Part shown: positions 27,211 to 36,345 of the stretch, one piece after another | How positions within the stretch are numbered: the first letter of the stretch is position 1 | Layout of the letters: each line of letters starts with the position of its first letter | Source of the DNA: Marinobacter bohaiensis | GTDB lineage: Bacteria; Pseudomonadota; Gammaproteobacteria; Pseudomonadales; Oleiphilaceae | Direction of reading: 5' to 3' | DNA: 64,000 nucleotides | Assembly: GCF_003258515.1 (NCBI RefSeq) | Contig: NZ_QGEH01000001.1 | Span: forward strand, 930,001-994,000 | Translations under genes and position numbers: made by a program | Notes under the pieces: generated by a model | Databases searched by the model: none | The model's input: only the letters and a program-made list of their open reading frames with translations | What the model was told of the DNA's origin: nothing

Positions 27211-30200
27211 TCAGTGGCCGGAGGGCGACTCCGCTGCCGCGTCCCGCCGCAGGCGCGCGGTAGCGCTCTCGATCAGCGACAGCAGCACCGGCACCACCAG
27301 CAGGATTAGTACCGTGCCCACCGCCAGGCCGAAGGCGATGCTGACCGCCATGGGGATCAGGAACTGGGCCTGCAGGGAGGTTTCGAACAGCAATGGCAGC
27401 AAGCCGCCGATGGTGGTCAGGGATGTGAGCAGGACCGCGCGCAGGCGCTGGCAGGCGGCTTCCACCAGGGCTTCCCGCGCCGGCATGCCGCCCTCGCGCA
27501 GGGACTGGTAGAAGGTCACCAGGATGATGGAATCGTTGATGACGATACCCGACAGCCCGAACATGCCGAACAGAGACAGGATGGTCAGGTCGATACCCAG
27601 CAGCAGGTGGCCGAGAATGGCACCGCACAGACCAAAGGGAATGGCGATCATCACCGCCAGCGGCCAGCTGTAGGCTGAAAACACCCAGGCCAGGATGATG
27701 TAGATCAGCGCCAGCCCGATCGCCGCCCCGGACAGCATATCTTCACCCGTCTCCCGCTGTTCCTCGGCCTTGCCCTCGAAACGGGTAAGCACGCCGTAGC
27801 GACTTTGCAGTTCCGGGATCACGTCCGCCTGAAGGTCCGCCACCACCTGGTTGGCGTTGGTGACTTCCGGGTCCACATCGGCGGTGACGTGGACCCCGAG
27901 CTGGCCGTCGGTGTGCCGCAGCAGCGCCAGCCCGCGACGGGATTCCAGCCGGATGATGTTGGCCAGCGGCGTGGTGGCCCCGTCGGGCGTGACGATGGGC
28001 AGGGTGTCCAGGGTCTGCTGCAGATCGCGTTCCCGGCGCGGCAGCATGATGCGCACTTCCACCTCGTCGTGGCTGTCGTAAAACACCTGCAATAGCTGCC
28101 CGTCCAGCGCCGCGCGCATCTGGCGGCCCACATCGTCGACGGTCAGCCCCAGGGACTGGGCCAGCGGCGTCAGGGTGAAGACATACTGCTGTTTGCCCCA
28201 CGGCAAATCATCGAGGATGTCGTTGAGACCGGAGTAGCCGCGCAGGGAGGATTTCAGGTCTTCCGCCGCCTGTTTCAGAGTGCTGGCGTCGGCACCGGTG
28301 ATGAACACGTCCAGCGGCTTGCCCGGCGGGCCGCCCTGGGGGCTGGTGATCGACAGTTGCTCGATGCCCGCCCGCTGCGGAAGGGTTTCGCGCCAGGCGC
28401 CGATGAACTGCGGGTTGCGCACCTCGCGCGCATCCGGGGCGATCAGCTCGACGGATACCATGGCGTACTGCTCGCCGCGTTCGGTGCTGCGCCCGCCGTC
28501 AAAGGAACCGCGATTCATTTCCAGCACCGCCACCTTGACCAGATCGTCGTCCCGGTCGCGGCCCGTCTTGAGTCGTTCGTTGGTCTGCCAGAGAGCCTCT
28601 TCCATGCGCCGGCCGTAGGCTTTCACCTCGGAAGGCGGTGTGCCGGCGGCGAACTTCACGCTGGCGACGATGCGGGTGGATTCCGGCGTGGGGAAGAAGG
28701 TGAAGCGCACGTGGCCGGTGGCCACCACGGTCACACACAGTCCCAGTACACAGGCGGTGGCCACCAGCACGGTGAGGCGGTTGTTCAGGCTCCATTCGGC
28801 AAGCGGCCGGAACCGGTGGTCGCGGAAGCGGTTGAAGGCACGATCCAGGCGCTCGCGTAGCGGTTTGTCGCGGCGATGGTGGTGACGCTGGAAGGTCGCG
28901 CGCAGGTGGCCCGGCAGGATCAGGAAACTCTCGATCAGCGAGGCGATGATCACGCAGATCACCACGAACGGAATGTCCCGCAGGATCTGGCCGATGATGC
29001 CGCTGACCAGCATCAGCGGCAGAAAGGCGGCCACCGTGGTCAGCGACGAGCTCATCACCGGCACCAGCATCCGACGGGCGCCGCCCTCGGCGGCCTGCAG
29101 CGGGCCTTCGCCTTTCTGGTAGTGGGTCATGGCGTCTTCAGCCACCACGATGGCGTCGTCGACGATGATGCCCAGCGCCATGATCAGAGCAAACAGGCTG
29201 ACCATGTTGATGCTGCCGCCGTTGAACCAGAGGATCGCCAGGGTGCCCATGAACGAGATGGGAATCCCCGCCGCCACCCAGAAGGCGATGCGCCCGTTGA
29301 GGAACACGAACAGGATGCCCACCACCAGGATCAGCCCACCGAGGCCGTTCTTGAGCAGCAGGTTGATGCGCTCGACGATCAGCTCGTAGTTCTCGTCGAA
29401 CGTGATCAGCTGCACGCCCTCGGGCAGGTCGGGGCGGGTCTGGTCGAGCCAGTCGAGCATGGTGCCGGCGGAATCCAGGGCGTCGCTGGTCTCCGCTCGC
29501 TGCAGCTGCATCAGAACGGCGGGCTGGCCCTGGTAGAACAATTCCACCGCGTTATCCTTGGGCCGCAGCGTTACATCGGCGACGTCGCCCAGGGTCAGGC
29601 GTCGACCGTCGGCGGTGGTGATGATGGGCATGTCCAAAAACTGCGATGCCGTACGGCCTTTCTCCAGACTGCGGATCTCGCGGGCGGATTCCTCGTCGCC
29701 GACGGTGCCGGCGGGGATGTCCTGGCTCTGTCCCACCACGCGCTGGCCCAGCTGCGGCAGGGACAGCCCAAGATCGCCGATGGCGGCGCTGGGCACCTCG
29801 ATGGCGATTTCCCGCTCCGGCAAGCCGGTCATCTCCACCTTGGCCACGCCCCGGTCGAGCAGCTCGTCCTCGAAGCGGTAGGCCAGCGGACGCAGGGCCT
29901 CCAGCCGCACCGGGCCGGTCAGGATTAGGCTGGCGATGGGCTCGTTGCGGATGTATTTGCTGACCTCCGGGCGCTCGGCGTCGCTGGGCAGGTTGCGGAC
30001 CAGCCCGACGTGTTCGTTGACCTGATCCAGAGCGATGCCCATGTCCGAGTTTTCTTCATACTCGATCACGATGCTGCTGTAGCCCACCGACGAGGTGGAG
30101 CGCATTTCCTTGACGTTATCGAGGTTGCGCAGCTCCTGCTCCAGCGGTGTGGTGATCGACCGTGCCACGTCCTCGGCGCTGGCACCGGGCCAGACCACGC

Positions 30201-30369
30201 GCACGGTGATGAAGTCGGTGGCGAAGTTGGGGAAAAACTGGCGGTTGAGGCCCGTCAGCGCGTAGATGCCGGCCAGCAGCAGGATCAGCATCAGCAGGTT
30301 GGCGGCGACCCGGTGCTGGGCGAAACGGCCCAGCAGGTCGCGCCGGTGGAGGCCGTGCGGATCAGTCAC
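27211..30369 (-). CDS. RND efflux pump, inner-membrane subunit (HAE1-type), second system
   Basis: A 1052-residue pump from a GTG at 30369 that overlaps the adaptor stop (GTGACTGA), implying translational coupling. Family text includes VVWPGASAEDVARSITTPLEQELRNLDNVKEM, the paired-aspartate TM4 motif GIIVDDAIVVAEDAMTH and the late GMFGLSGIVINDSIILVTFYQSLREGG. It is a drug/metabolite exporter of the subgroup often paired with an adaptor only. No outer-membrane factor is encoded here, so it probably borrows one, possibly that at 7034-8482. An upstream in-frame start would add eight residues within the adaptor gene and is not favoured. Confidence 0.93.
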   Translation of the reverse strand: MTDPHGLHRRDLLGRFAQHRVAANLLMLILLLAGIYALTGLNRQFFPNFATDFITVRVVWPGASAEDVARSITTPLEQELRNLDNVKEMRSTSSVGYSSIVIEYEENSDMGIALDQVNEHVGLVRNLPSDAERPEVSKYIRNEPIASLILTGPVRLEALRPLAYRFEDELLDRGVAKVEMTGLPEREIAIEVPSAAIGDLGLSLPQLGQRVVGQSQDIPAGTVGDEESAREIRSLEKGRTASQFLDMPIITTADGRRLTLGDVADVTLRPKDNAVELFYQGQPAVLMQLQRAETSDALDSAGTMLDWLDQTRPDLPEGVQLITFDENYELIVERINLLLKNGLGGLILVVGILFVFLNGRIAFWVAAGIPISFMGTLAILWFNGGSINMVSLFALIMALGIIVDDAIVVAEDAMTHYQKGEGPLQAAEGGARRMLVPVMSSSLTTVAAFLPLMLVSGIIGQILRDIPFVVICVIIASLIESFLILPGHLRATFQRHHHRRDKPLRERLDRAFNRFRDHRFRPLAEWSLNNRLTVLVATACVLGLCVTVVATGHVRFTFFPTPESTRIVASVKFAAGTPPSEVKAYGRRMEEALWQTNERLKTGRDRDDDLVKVAVLEMNRGSFDGGRSTERGEQYAMVSVELIAPDAREVRNPQFIGAWRETLPQRAGIEQLSITSPQGGPPGKPLDVFITGADASTLKQAAEDLKSSLRGYSGLNDILDDLPWGKQQYVFTLTPLAQSLGLTVDDVGRQMRAALDGQLLQVFYDSHDEVEVRIMLPRRERDLQQTLDTLPIVTPDGATTPLANIIRLESRRGLALLRHTDGQLGVHVTADVDPEVTNANQVVADLQADVIPELQSRYGVLTRFEGKAEEQRETGEDMLSGAAIGLALIYIILAWVFSAYSWPLAVMIAIPFGLCGAILGHLLLGIDLTILSLFGMFGLSGIVINDSIILVTFYQSLREGGMPAREALVEAACQRLRAVLLTSLTTIGGLLPLLFETSLQAQFLIPMAVSIAFGLAVGTVLILLVVPVLLSLIESATARLRRDAAAESPSGH

Positions 30370-31621
30370 CGTCCGTCTCCGGGGACCGCACATCCACCCG
30401 CAGCCCGCCGATGGCGTTGGGCAACTGGGTGGTGAGGATGCGGTCGCCGTCGGTCAGGTGCGACGAGCGTATCAGCAGGTGCTGGCGGTCGCTGTTGAAG
30501 TGGGTGCCGACGACCTCCACGTCCAGCGATTCCAGCCGTCCCTCCTGGATGCGGAACAGGGTGCGCTCGTCGTAGAGCGCCGCGACCGGCACCGAGAACA
30601 GGTCCGGCTGCGCGGGTAGCTCCAGGATCACGTCCAGGGTGCGGTTGAGGGCGGCGTCGGGCGTCTCGCCGCGAAAGCGGAACAGGGCGTCCACGCCGCC
30701 GGCACCGCGGTTGACCTGTCCGGACAGGCGTTGCAGCGTCAGGGGCCGCGTGTCGCCGCCCAGTTCGGTGGTGGCGCGCAGGGACTGCCCCGCAGCCAGG
30801 GCTGACTGGATCGGCCCGATGTGCGGCATGGGCACCTGGGCGCGGATTTCCAGGGCGTCGTCGGCGTAAAGACTCAGCAGCGGTTCGCCGGGCCGGACCC
30901 GTTCGCCGGGGCTGACGTCGATGGCGGTGATTACCCCGGCAAACGGGGCGCGAATGCGGGTGCGATCGAGATCCAGGCGGGCCTGTGACAGCAGCGCCTG
31001 GGCCCGCTCCAGCCGGGCCTGCAGGGCCTTGAGGCGGCTGTCGTGGTTGGCCACCGCGAGCTCGCGGTTAACCAGCGAGATCTCCGCCGCCTGCACCGCT
31101 TCCCGGGTCTGATCCATGCGCGCCTGGCTGTTCAGGTTGGACTCCGACAGTCGCTGTTCCCGCTCCAGCGAGCGTTGCGCCAGAGCCACCAGCGAGCGTT
31201 CCCGTTCCAGCAGGCGCTGGTCGGCCCGGTACTGGTTGCGTTCCTGCTCGATCTGGCTTTCCAGTTCCGCCACGTCGGCCTCGCGCTGGTCCACCAGCAG
31301 GCGCACTTCGGCGGCGTCCAGCTCGATCATGACGTCGCCCTGGGTCACGCGCTGGCCTTCCAGCCGGGGCAGCCGGGCGACGTCGGCGGTGACCGCCGCA
31401 CTCAGGGTCGACTGGAACGGGGTTTCGATGCGGCCCAGCAGGCGCAGTTGGGGGGAGCGGGAAGCCGATTCGATGGTGGCGGCCTGGACTGGCCAGCTTT
31501 TTTCAGCGGCCGGCGTTTCCGGTGGCGAGGGGCGCGTGGCCACCAGCAGCGCGATCACGGCGCTGGCGATAACGACCAGCAGCAGGGGCAGCAGGTAACG
31601 CTTGCGGCCCGATGTACCCAT
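30362..31621 (-). CDS. RND periplasmic adaptor, second system
   Basis: About 419 residues. The N-terminus is a single membrane anchor (RKRYLLPLLLVVIASAVIALLVATRP), with no lipobox, unlike the first system's adaptor. It has a lipoyl half (GRIETPFQSTLSAAVTADVARLPRLEGQRVTQGDVMIELD), a very long alpha hairpin rich in Q, E and R, a second lipoyl half (LDRTRIRAPFAGVITAIDVSPGERVRPGEPLL) and a beta-barrel. The start is uncertain: the ATG at 31621 lacks a clear ribosome site, a GTG at 31633 has AGAGAG at 8 nt, and a TTG at 31651 extends further. It is the promoter-proximal gene of the pair. Confidence 0.9.
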   Translation of the reverse strand: MGTSGRKRYLLPLLLVVIASAVIALLVATRPSPPETPAAEKSWPVQAATIESASRSPQLRLLGRIETPFQSTLSAAVTADVARLPRLEGQRVTQGDVMIELDAAEVRLLVDQREADVAELESQIEQERNQYRADQRLLERERSLVALAQRSLEREQRLSESNLNSQARMDQTREAVQAAEISLVNRELAVANHDSRLKALQARLERAQALLSQARLDLDRTRIRAPFAGVITAIDVSPGERVRPGEPLLSLYADDALEIRAQVPMPHIGPIQSALAAGQSLRATTELGGDTRPLTLQRLSGQVNRGAGGVDALFRFRGETPDAALNRTLDVILELPAQPDLFSVPVAALYDERTLFRIQEGRLESLDVEVVGTHFNSDRQHLLIRSSHLTDGDRILTTQLPNAIGGLRVDVRSPETDGD

Positions 31622-31741
31622 GGACTGTCGCACGGACGGATCTCTCTGCAACGATGGCTGTGGCGCGGGTTGGAGGCCCGCCTTTTCTTGTTCGTTATGG
31701 TGGTTCTGGTGCGTTATTGTGGCCTGTTTTGGCGTGCCCGG

Positions 31742-32485
31742 TCAGGCACCCGGGGACTGGCCATCTCCCCAGAGCCAGTGACAGATGGCGAGGGCCGCCA
31801 CCGGCGCGGTTTCAGTACGCAGGACCCTCGGGCCGAGCGCGGCGGGCAGGAAGCCGGCGTCTTCGGCGCGGGCAATTTCCTCGGCGCTGAGGCCGCCTTC
31901 CGGACCCACCAGCAAGGCCATCCGCTGCGGCGTATCGAGCCCGGCCAGGGACTTCTCGGTACGGTGGTGCAGCACCAGGCGCAGGTCGTCCTCGACGGTC
32001 TGGCGGAACCAGTCGTCGAGATTCGCCACCGGCTCGATGGTCGGTACCCGGGCCCGGCCGCATTGCTCGGCGGCGCTGATCGCCACCTGCTGCCAGTGGC
32101 GCAGGCGTTTGTCCTCGCGGTCGCCCTTGAGTTTCACCTCGCAGCGTTCGCTGACCAGCGGGGTAATGCGGGCCACGCCCATTTCCACACTTTTCTGGAT
32201 AGCGAAGTCCATGCGATCCCCCCGCGACAACACCTGGCCCAGATGCACCTGCAGCGGCGACTCGCTGGCATTGGTCACCGGTTCGCCCAGCCGCGCCCGC
32301 ACGTGCCTTTTGCCCACGTCCGTCAGGATTGCAGGATAGTCCCGACCGTCGCCGTTGAACAGTTCGATCGACTGCTCCGGCTGCATGCGCAGTACCCGGC
32401 CCACGTGGTTGGCGGCGTGATCGTCGAGCTCAATGTCCGCGCCGGCGGTCAGGGCCGCCGGGGTGTAGATCCTGGGAATGCGCAT
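31742..32485 (-). CDS. rsmE: 16S rRNA (uracil(1498)-N(3))-methyltransferase
   Basis: A 247-residue SPOUT-class methyltransferase. The PUA-like N-terminus (MRIPRIYTPAALTAGADIELDDHAANHVGRVLRM) is followed by the knotted SAM domain with LLVGPEGGLSAEEIARAEDAGF and LGPRVLRTETAPVAALA, both diagnostic for RsmE. It methylates U1498 in helix 44 of 16S rRNA in the assembled 30S subunit. It is 16 bp downstream of bioA on the same strand, so the two are probably cotranscribed, an arrangement I recall from other gammaproteobacteria but cannot check here. Confidence 0.96.
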   Translation of the reverse strand: MRIPRIYTPAALTAGADIELDDHAANHVGRVLRMQPEQSIELFNGDGRDYPAILTDVGKRHVRARLGEPVTNASESPLQVHLGQVLSRGDRMDFAIQKSVEMGVARITPLVSERCEVKLKGDREDKRLRHWQQVAISAAEQCGRARVPTIEPVANLDDWFRQTVEDDLRLVLHHRTEKSLAGLDTPQRMALLVGPEGGLSAEEIARAEDAGFLPAALGPRVLRTETAPVAALAICHWLWGDGQSPGA

Positions 32486-32501
32486 GGTGGTGTCCGGTCG
32501 G

Positions 32502-33851
32502 TCAGTCGCGCACCGCGATCTCGATGCCTTCGGTGGCGACCTGGGCCAGATGCCGGATCTGCTCCTCGGTAATGATGTATGGCGGCATAAAGTAGACCAC
32601 GTTGCCTAGCGGCCGCAACAGGGCCTGGCGGGTGAGCGAGTGGCGGTAGACCCGGATGCCGCGCCGTTCCTGCCAGGGGAAGGGCGTCTTGCTGGCCTTG
32701 TCCTTGACCATCTCGATGCCCAGGGTCATGCCGTGCTGGCGGATATCGCCGACGTTGGGGTGGTCGGCCAGGTGCGCTACCGACTCGCCCATGCACCGGG
32801 CCAGGCGCTGGTTGTTCTCGATCACGTGGTCGTCGCGGAAGATGTCCAGCGTGGCCAGGGCCACCGCGCATCCGATGGGGTTGCCGGTGTAGCTGTGGGA
32901 GTGCAGGAAGGCCCGCATGGTCTCGTAGTCGTCGTAGAAGGCGTCGTAGACGTTGTCGGTGGTGAGCACCACGGACAGCGGCAGGTAGCCGGCGGTCAGG
33001 CCCTTGGAAAGACACATGAAGTCCGGGGTGATGCCGGACTGCTCGCAGGCGAACATCGTTCCGGTGCGGCCGAAGCCCACGGCGATCTCGTCGGCGATCA
33101 GGTGCACGCCGTACTTGTCACAGGCTTCGCGCAGTTTCTTGTGGTAGATGGCGTGGTGCATGCGCATGCCGCCGGCGCACTGGATCAGCGGCTCGACCAC
33201 CACGGCGCAGATTTCCTCGTGCTGCTCGGCGAGGATCCTGTCCATCGCCTCGAACTGGCGCAGGGCGTAATCTTCCCAGCTTTCGCCCGGCTCGCGATTG
33301 AAGGCGTCCGGAGAGGGCGCGGTGATCACTTCCATCAGCAGTGGCTCGTAGGTGTCCTTGTACAGGGACACGTCGCCCAGGGCCAGGGCGCCCAGGGTTT
33401 CGCCGTGGTAGCTGTTGCCCAGGTTGACGAAGTTCTTCTTGCCCGGTTTGCCGTGGTTGCGCCAGTAGTGATAGCTCATCTTCAGCGCCGCTTCGATGGC
33501 GGAGGAGCCATTGTCGGCGTAGAAGCACTTGTTCAGCCCTTCCGGGGTGACTTCGATCAGGCGCTCGGACAGGCGAACCACCGGCTCGTGGCTGAACCCG
33601 GCCAGGATGACGTGTTCGAGCTGTTCGGTCTGCTCGCGGATGGCGGCGTTGATGCGCGGGTTGGCGTGGCCGAACAGGTTGACCCACCAGGAGCTGACCG
33701 CGTCGATGTAGCGGTTCTCTTCAAAGTCCTCCAGCCAGACCCCTTCGCCGCGCTTGATCGGGATCAGCGGCAGGCTTTCGTGGTCTTTCATCTGGGTGCA
33801 GGGGTGCCAGACGGATTTCAGGTCCCGCTTGACGAGATCGGCGTTGCGCAT
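32502..33851 (-). CDS. bioA: Adenosylmethionine-8-amino-7-oxononanoate aminotransferase
   Basis: A 449-residue class III PLP aminotransferase (family about 430). The opening VWHPCTQMKDHESLPLIPIKRGEGVWLEDFEENRYIDAVSSWWVN is characteristic of BioA, and the PLP lysine is in LSKGLTAGYLPLSVVLTT. It makes 7,8-diaminononanoate for biotin, unusually using SAM as the amino donor. Other bio genes are absent from the window. A GTTAACCAA-N10-TTGGTTAAC palindrome about 95-120 bp upstream of the start is a candidate BirA-type operator. Confidence 0.96.
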   Translation of the reverse strand: MRNADLVKRDLKSVWHPCTQMKDHESLPLIPIKRGEGVWLEDFEENRYIDAVSSWWVNLFGHANPRINAAIREQTEQLEHVILAGFSHEPVVRLSERLIEVTPEGLNKCFYADNGSSAIEAALKMSYHYWRNHGKPGKKNFVNLGNSYHGETLGALALGDVSLYKDTYEPLLMEVITAPSPDAFNREPGESWEDYALRQFEAMDRILAEQHEEICAVVVEPLIQCAGGMRMHHAIYHKKLREACDKYGVHLIADEIAVGFGRTGTMFACEQSGITPDFMCLSKGLTAGYLPLSVVLTTDNVYDAFYDDYETMRAFLHSHSYTGNPIGCAVALATLDIFRDDHVIENNQRLARCMGESVAHLADHPNVGDIRQHGMTLGIEMVKDKASKTPFPWQERRGIRVYRHSLTRQALLRPLGNVVYFMPPYIITEEQIRHLAQVATEGIEIAVRD

Positions 33852-33943
33852 GGTGTTCTCCTCTGTCAGCCGGGCTCCGTAGCACCCGGACCATCAACCA
33901 TATCAGGGCGCCATCATACTGGCCGGGATGGGGTATGCGCCAG

Positions 33944-33974
33944 AGGTTAACCAAAAAGGATGAGTTGGTTAACA
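33944..33974. promoter_or_regulatory. Candidate BirA-like operator upstream of bioA
   Basis: GTTAACCAA (33946-33954) and TTGGTTAAC (33965-33973) form a perfect 9-bp inverted repeat with a 10-bp spacer. Read as AGGTTAACC-N14-GGTTAACAG it approximates the BirA pattern TTGTAAACC-N14/16-GGTTTACAA. It lies in the divergent gap between bioA and the DUF2505 gene. The match is imperfect, so a different regulator is possible. Confidence 0.45.
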
Positions 33975-34075
33975 GCATGGCCCTGTTGCCCAGGGGCGCC
34001 TCGACGGCGGCCAATGCCGAAAGCTCTGGATGCGGCGATGATGTCGAAAAACACCAACAACAAGGGAGGCACAGC

Positions 34076-34567
34076 ATGAAGTTTGATGTGGTGCATCCGT
34101 ACGAGGCTCGTCTCGATACGGTATTGGACGCATTTTTCGACGAGAATCACATTCGGGCCAAGAATGAACGTCTGGGCCATCGCAATGTGGCGGTGCGCGA
34201 GAACCAACGCGATGACAGCGCTGGCAAGCTGGTGGTGGAGCGGGAGATGACCACGTCGGTGAAGGTGCCGGGGGCGTTGTCGGCGTTTCATCGGGAATGG
34301 AACTCGGTGCGCCAGGAAGAGCACTGGTTCCGCAAGGATGCGACCGAGTGGCACTGTGAGTTCCGGGTCCGCATCGACGGGGTGCCGGCGAAGATTCACG
34401 GCAACATGCAGCTCAAGGGCAACGGCGCGGTGAGCGCCAATCACGTGTCTCTCGACGTGTATTGCGACGTGCCGTTCCTGGGCAAGAAAATCGCCCAGTT
34501 CCTGGTGGACGACATGCGCTACAAGCTGGAGCAGGAATACGACGCTACGCGCGGCTTATTGCGCTGA
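34076..34567 (+). CDS. DUF2505 family protein
   Basis: A 163-residue protein starting at the ATG at 34076, preceded by GGGAGG; an in-frame extension to 33935 looks non-coding and covers the bioA operator region. The sequence (MKFDVVHPYEARLDTVLDAFFDENHIRAKNERLGHRNVAV, FHREWNSVRQEEHWFRKDATEWHCEFRVRIDGVPAKIHGNMQL, FLGKKIAQFLVDDM) fits DUF2505, a START/polyketide-cyclase-like fold expected to hold a hydrophobic ligand. No signal peptide or membrane helix. The function is unknown. It is a single gene followed by a REP-like element and a bidirectional terminator. Confidence 0.85.
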   Translation: MKFDVVHPYEARLDTVLDAFFDENHIRAKNERLGHRNVAVRENQRDDSAGKLVVEREMTTSVKVPGALSAFHREWNSVRQEEHWFRKDATEWHCEFRVRIDGVPAKIHGNMQLKGNGAVSANHVSLDVYCDVPFLGKKIAQFLVDDMRYKLEQEYDATRGLLR

Positions 34568-34588
34568 GCGTTGAGGCGAGGGAGTCCA

Positions 34589-34743
34589 ATGTAGCCGGAG
34601 CTTTAGCTTCGGAGGCGCCGTTAATGGGCCCGTCTTTTTGATGAGTTTTGAACGCCTGCCGGAAGCGGCTGGCGGCTGGACGGAAGCGTGGGGAGGTATC
34701 GGCAGGCCTTTGGCCTGCTCCGAAGCTGAGGCTTCGGCTACGT
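34589..34743. repeat. REP/BIME-like palindromic intergenic element, copy B
   Basis: The left end (ATGTAGCCGGAGCTTTAGC then TTCGGAG) and the right end (CTCCGAAGCTGAGG then CTTCGGCTACGT) are 26-bp imperfect inverted copies of one another and of the left unit of the element at 6897. An internal hairpin CAGGCC-TTT-GGCCTG lies at about 34703-34717. Two inverted REP units around a variable centre is the classic BIME layout. It lies 21 bp after the DUF2505 stop. Confidence 0.75.
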
Positions 34744-34793
34744 GGGGCCATCGTCGGCGGAACCATCGTCGACGTGACGGTGGCCGCCAGACG

Positions 34794-34822
34794 AAAAAGG
34801 GAGCCCGACGGCTCCCTTTTTT
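34794..34822. terminator. Bidirectional intrinsic terminator
   Basis: AAAAAGGGAGCC (34794-34805) pairs perfectly with 34810-34821 around a CGAC loop, with A- and T-runs at the ends. It can terminate the DUF2505 transcript rightward and glnQ (stop at 34844) leftward. Confidence 0.92.
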
Positions 34823-34843
34823 GATGCGGCTCGAAGCAACGCA

Positions 34844-35590
34844 TCAGTGCTTGAGGACCCGCGACAGGAACGACTGGGTCCGCTCGTTCTGCGGGTTGTC
34901 GAACACGTCCTGGGGCTTGCCTTCCTCGACGATCTGGCCGCCGTGGATGTAGATGACGCGGTCCGCCACTTCCCGGGCAAAGCCCATTTCATGGGTCACG
35001 ACCATCATGGTCATCCCTTCCTTGGCCAGTTCCCGCATGACGTCCAGCACTTCGCCGATCATCTCCGGGTCCAGCGCCGAGGTCGGTTCGTCGAACAGCA
35101 TCAGGCGCGGCTCCATGGCCAGTGCCCGGGCAATGGCCACACGTTGTTGCTGGCCGCCGGACAGCTGGGTTGGGTATTTCTCCGCCTGGTTGGCGATGCC
35201 CACCCGGTCCAGCAGCTTCATGGCGGTAGCCTCGGCGGCGCGCTTGTTGGTCTCCTTGACCTTCATCGGTGCCAGCATGATGTTCTGTTTCACCGTCAGG
35301 TGCGGGAACAGATTGAACTGCTGGAACACCATGCCCACTTCCTTGCGGATCGCGGCCAGGGATTTCTGGTTGCCGCCTTTCGGGGCCAGCGGTTGCTGGT
35401 CGACCACCAGCTCGCCGGATTCGTACTCCTCCAGTCCGTTGACGCAACGGATCAGGGTGGACTTGCCGGAGCCGCTGGCGCCGATGACGACCACGACTTC
35501 CCCCGGTTGCACCTCCAGATCAATGTCCTTGAGGACATGGTGCGAGCCGAAGAACTTGTTCAGGCGCTGCATGCGCACGATCTTTTCCAT
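34844..35590 (-). CDS. glnQ: Glutamine/polar amino acid ABC transporter, ATPase
   Basis: A 248-residue ABC ATPase of the polar amino acid group. It has Walker [10 protein letters not shown], signature LSGGQQQR, Walker [15 protein letters not shown] and the H-loop [15 protein letters not shown]. It powers uptake with the permease 12 bp upstream and the binding protein beyond. Last gene of glnHPQ, followed by a strong bidirectional terminator. The substrate is judged from the strongly GlnH-like binding protein. Confidence 0.93.
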   Translation of the reverse strand: MEKIVRMQRLNKFFGSHHVLKDIDLEVQPGEVVVVIGASGSGKSTLIRCVNGLEEYESGELVVDQQPLAPKGGNQKSLAAIRKEVGMVFQQFNLFPHLTVKQNIMLAPMKVKETNKRAAEATAMKLLDRVGIANQAEKYPTQLSGGQQQRVAIARALAMEPRLMLFDEPTSALDPEMIGEVLDVMRELAKEGMTMMVVTHEMGFAREVADRVIYIHGGQIVEEGKPQDVFDNPQNERTQSFLSRVLKH

Positions 35591-35602
35591 GGTCAGCCTC
35601 CG

Positions 35603-36274
35603 TCAGGTCGATGCCAGTCCGCGCCGCTCCGCAAGACGAAGCAGGAACGAGAGCGTCAGGGTGATGGCGAGATAGAGCAGGGCCACCATGAAGTACACCT
35701 CGAATGCGGTGAAGGTGGTGGCGATGTAGATCTGGCCCTGACGGACCAGCTCGCCCACGCCGATGACGGAGAACAGGGACGTGTCCTTGATGCTGACGAT
35801 GGCCTGGTTACCCAGCGGCGGAATCATCCGGCGCAGGGCCTGAGGCCAGACGACCGACCAGAAGGTCTGCGAGCGGGACAGCCCCAGGGACAGGCCGGCT
35901 TCGCTCTGGCCCTTGTCGATGGACTGGACGCCGCCGCGAACGACTTCCGAAATGTAGGCGCCGGAGTTGAGCGCGATGGCGGCGATGCCTGCGGTCAGCG
36001 CGTTGATCGGGCCGCCGACGATGTCCGGCAGACCGTAGAAGATGAACAGGACCTGCACCAGGATAGGCGTGCCCCGGAAGATTTCGATGTAGGCGGTGGC
36101 GGGCCAGCGTAGCAGGCGATTGCGGCTGATACTGGCCAGACCCATGACAATCCCGATGGCGAAGCCGATCAGCAGGCCGCCAAAGGAAATGAGCAGGGTG
36201 TAGGGAATGCCTTTTAACAGATAGGGCACCGAGCCAATGGCGGCGCTCCAATCGAATTGAAAGCCGGATTCCAC
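35603..36274 (-). CDS. glnP: Glutamine/polar amino acid ABC transporter, permease
   Basis: A 223-residue permease with about five membrane helices and the HisM-type coupling motif ([47 protein letters not shown]), whose EAA loop contacts GlnQ. It starts at a GTG (36274) with GGAGA eight bases upstream; a GTG fits lower translation than the binding protein. A hairpin plus T-run lies between glnH and this gene, probably reducing read-through. A single permease gene implies a homodimer. Confidence 0.93.
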   Translation of the reverse strand: MESGFQFDWSAAIGSVPYLLKGIPYTLLISFGGLLIGFAIGIVMGLASISRNRLLRWPATAYIEIFRGTPILVQVLFIFYGLPDIVGGPINALTAGIAAIALNSGAYISEVVRGGVQSIDKGQSEAGLSLGLSRSQTFWSVVWPQALRRMIPPLGNQAIVSIKDTSLFSVIGVGELVRQGQIYIATTFTAFEVYFMVALLYLAITLTLSFLLRLAERRGLAST

Positions 36275-36298
36275 GATGATTTTCTCCAGTGCTTAAAC

Positions 36299-36331
36299 AA
36301 AAAAACGCAGGGCACCTCGCGATACCCTGCG
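36299..36331 (-). terminator. Intercistronic hairpin/partial terminator between glnH and glnP
   Basis: Arms CCCTGCG at 36325-36331 and CGCAGGG at 36306-36312 (7 bp) are followed on the minus strand by seven Ts (36299-36305). It sits inside the operon, after the binding-protein gene, where a leaky terminator or 3'-protecting hairpin would raise glnH mRNA relative to glnPQ. Confidence 0.75.
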
Positions 36332-36345
36332 CCTGGTCGTGGGAT

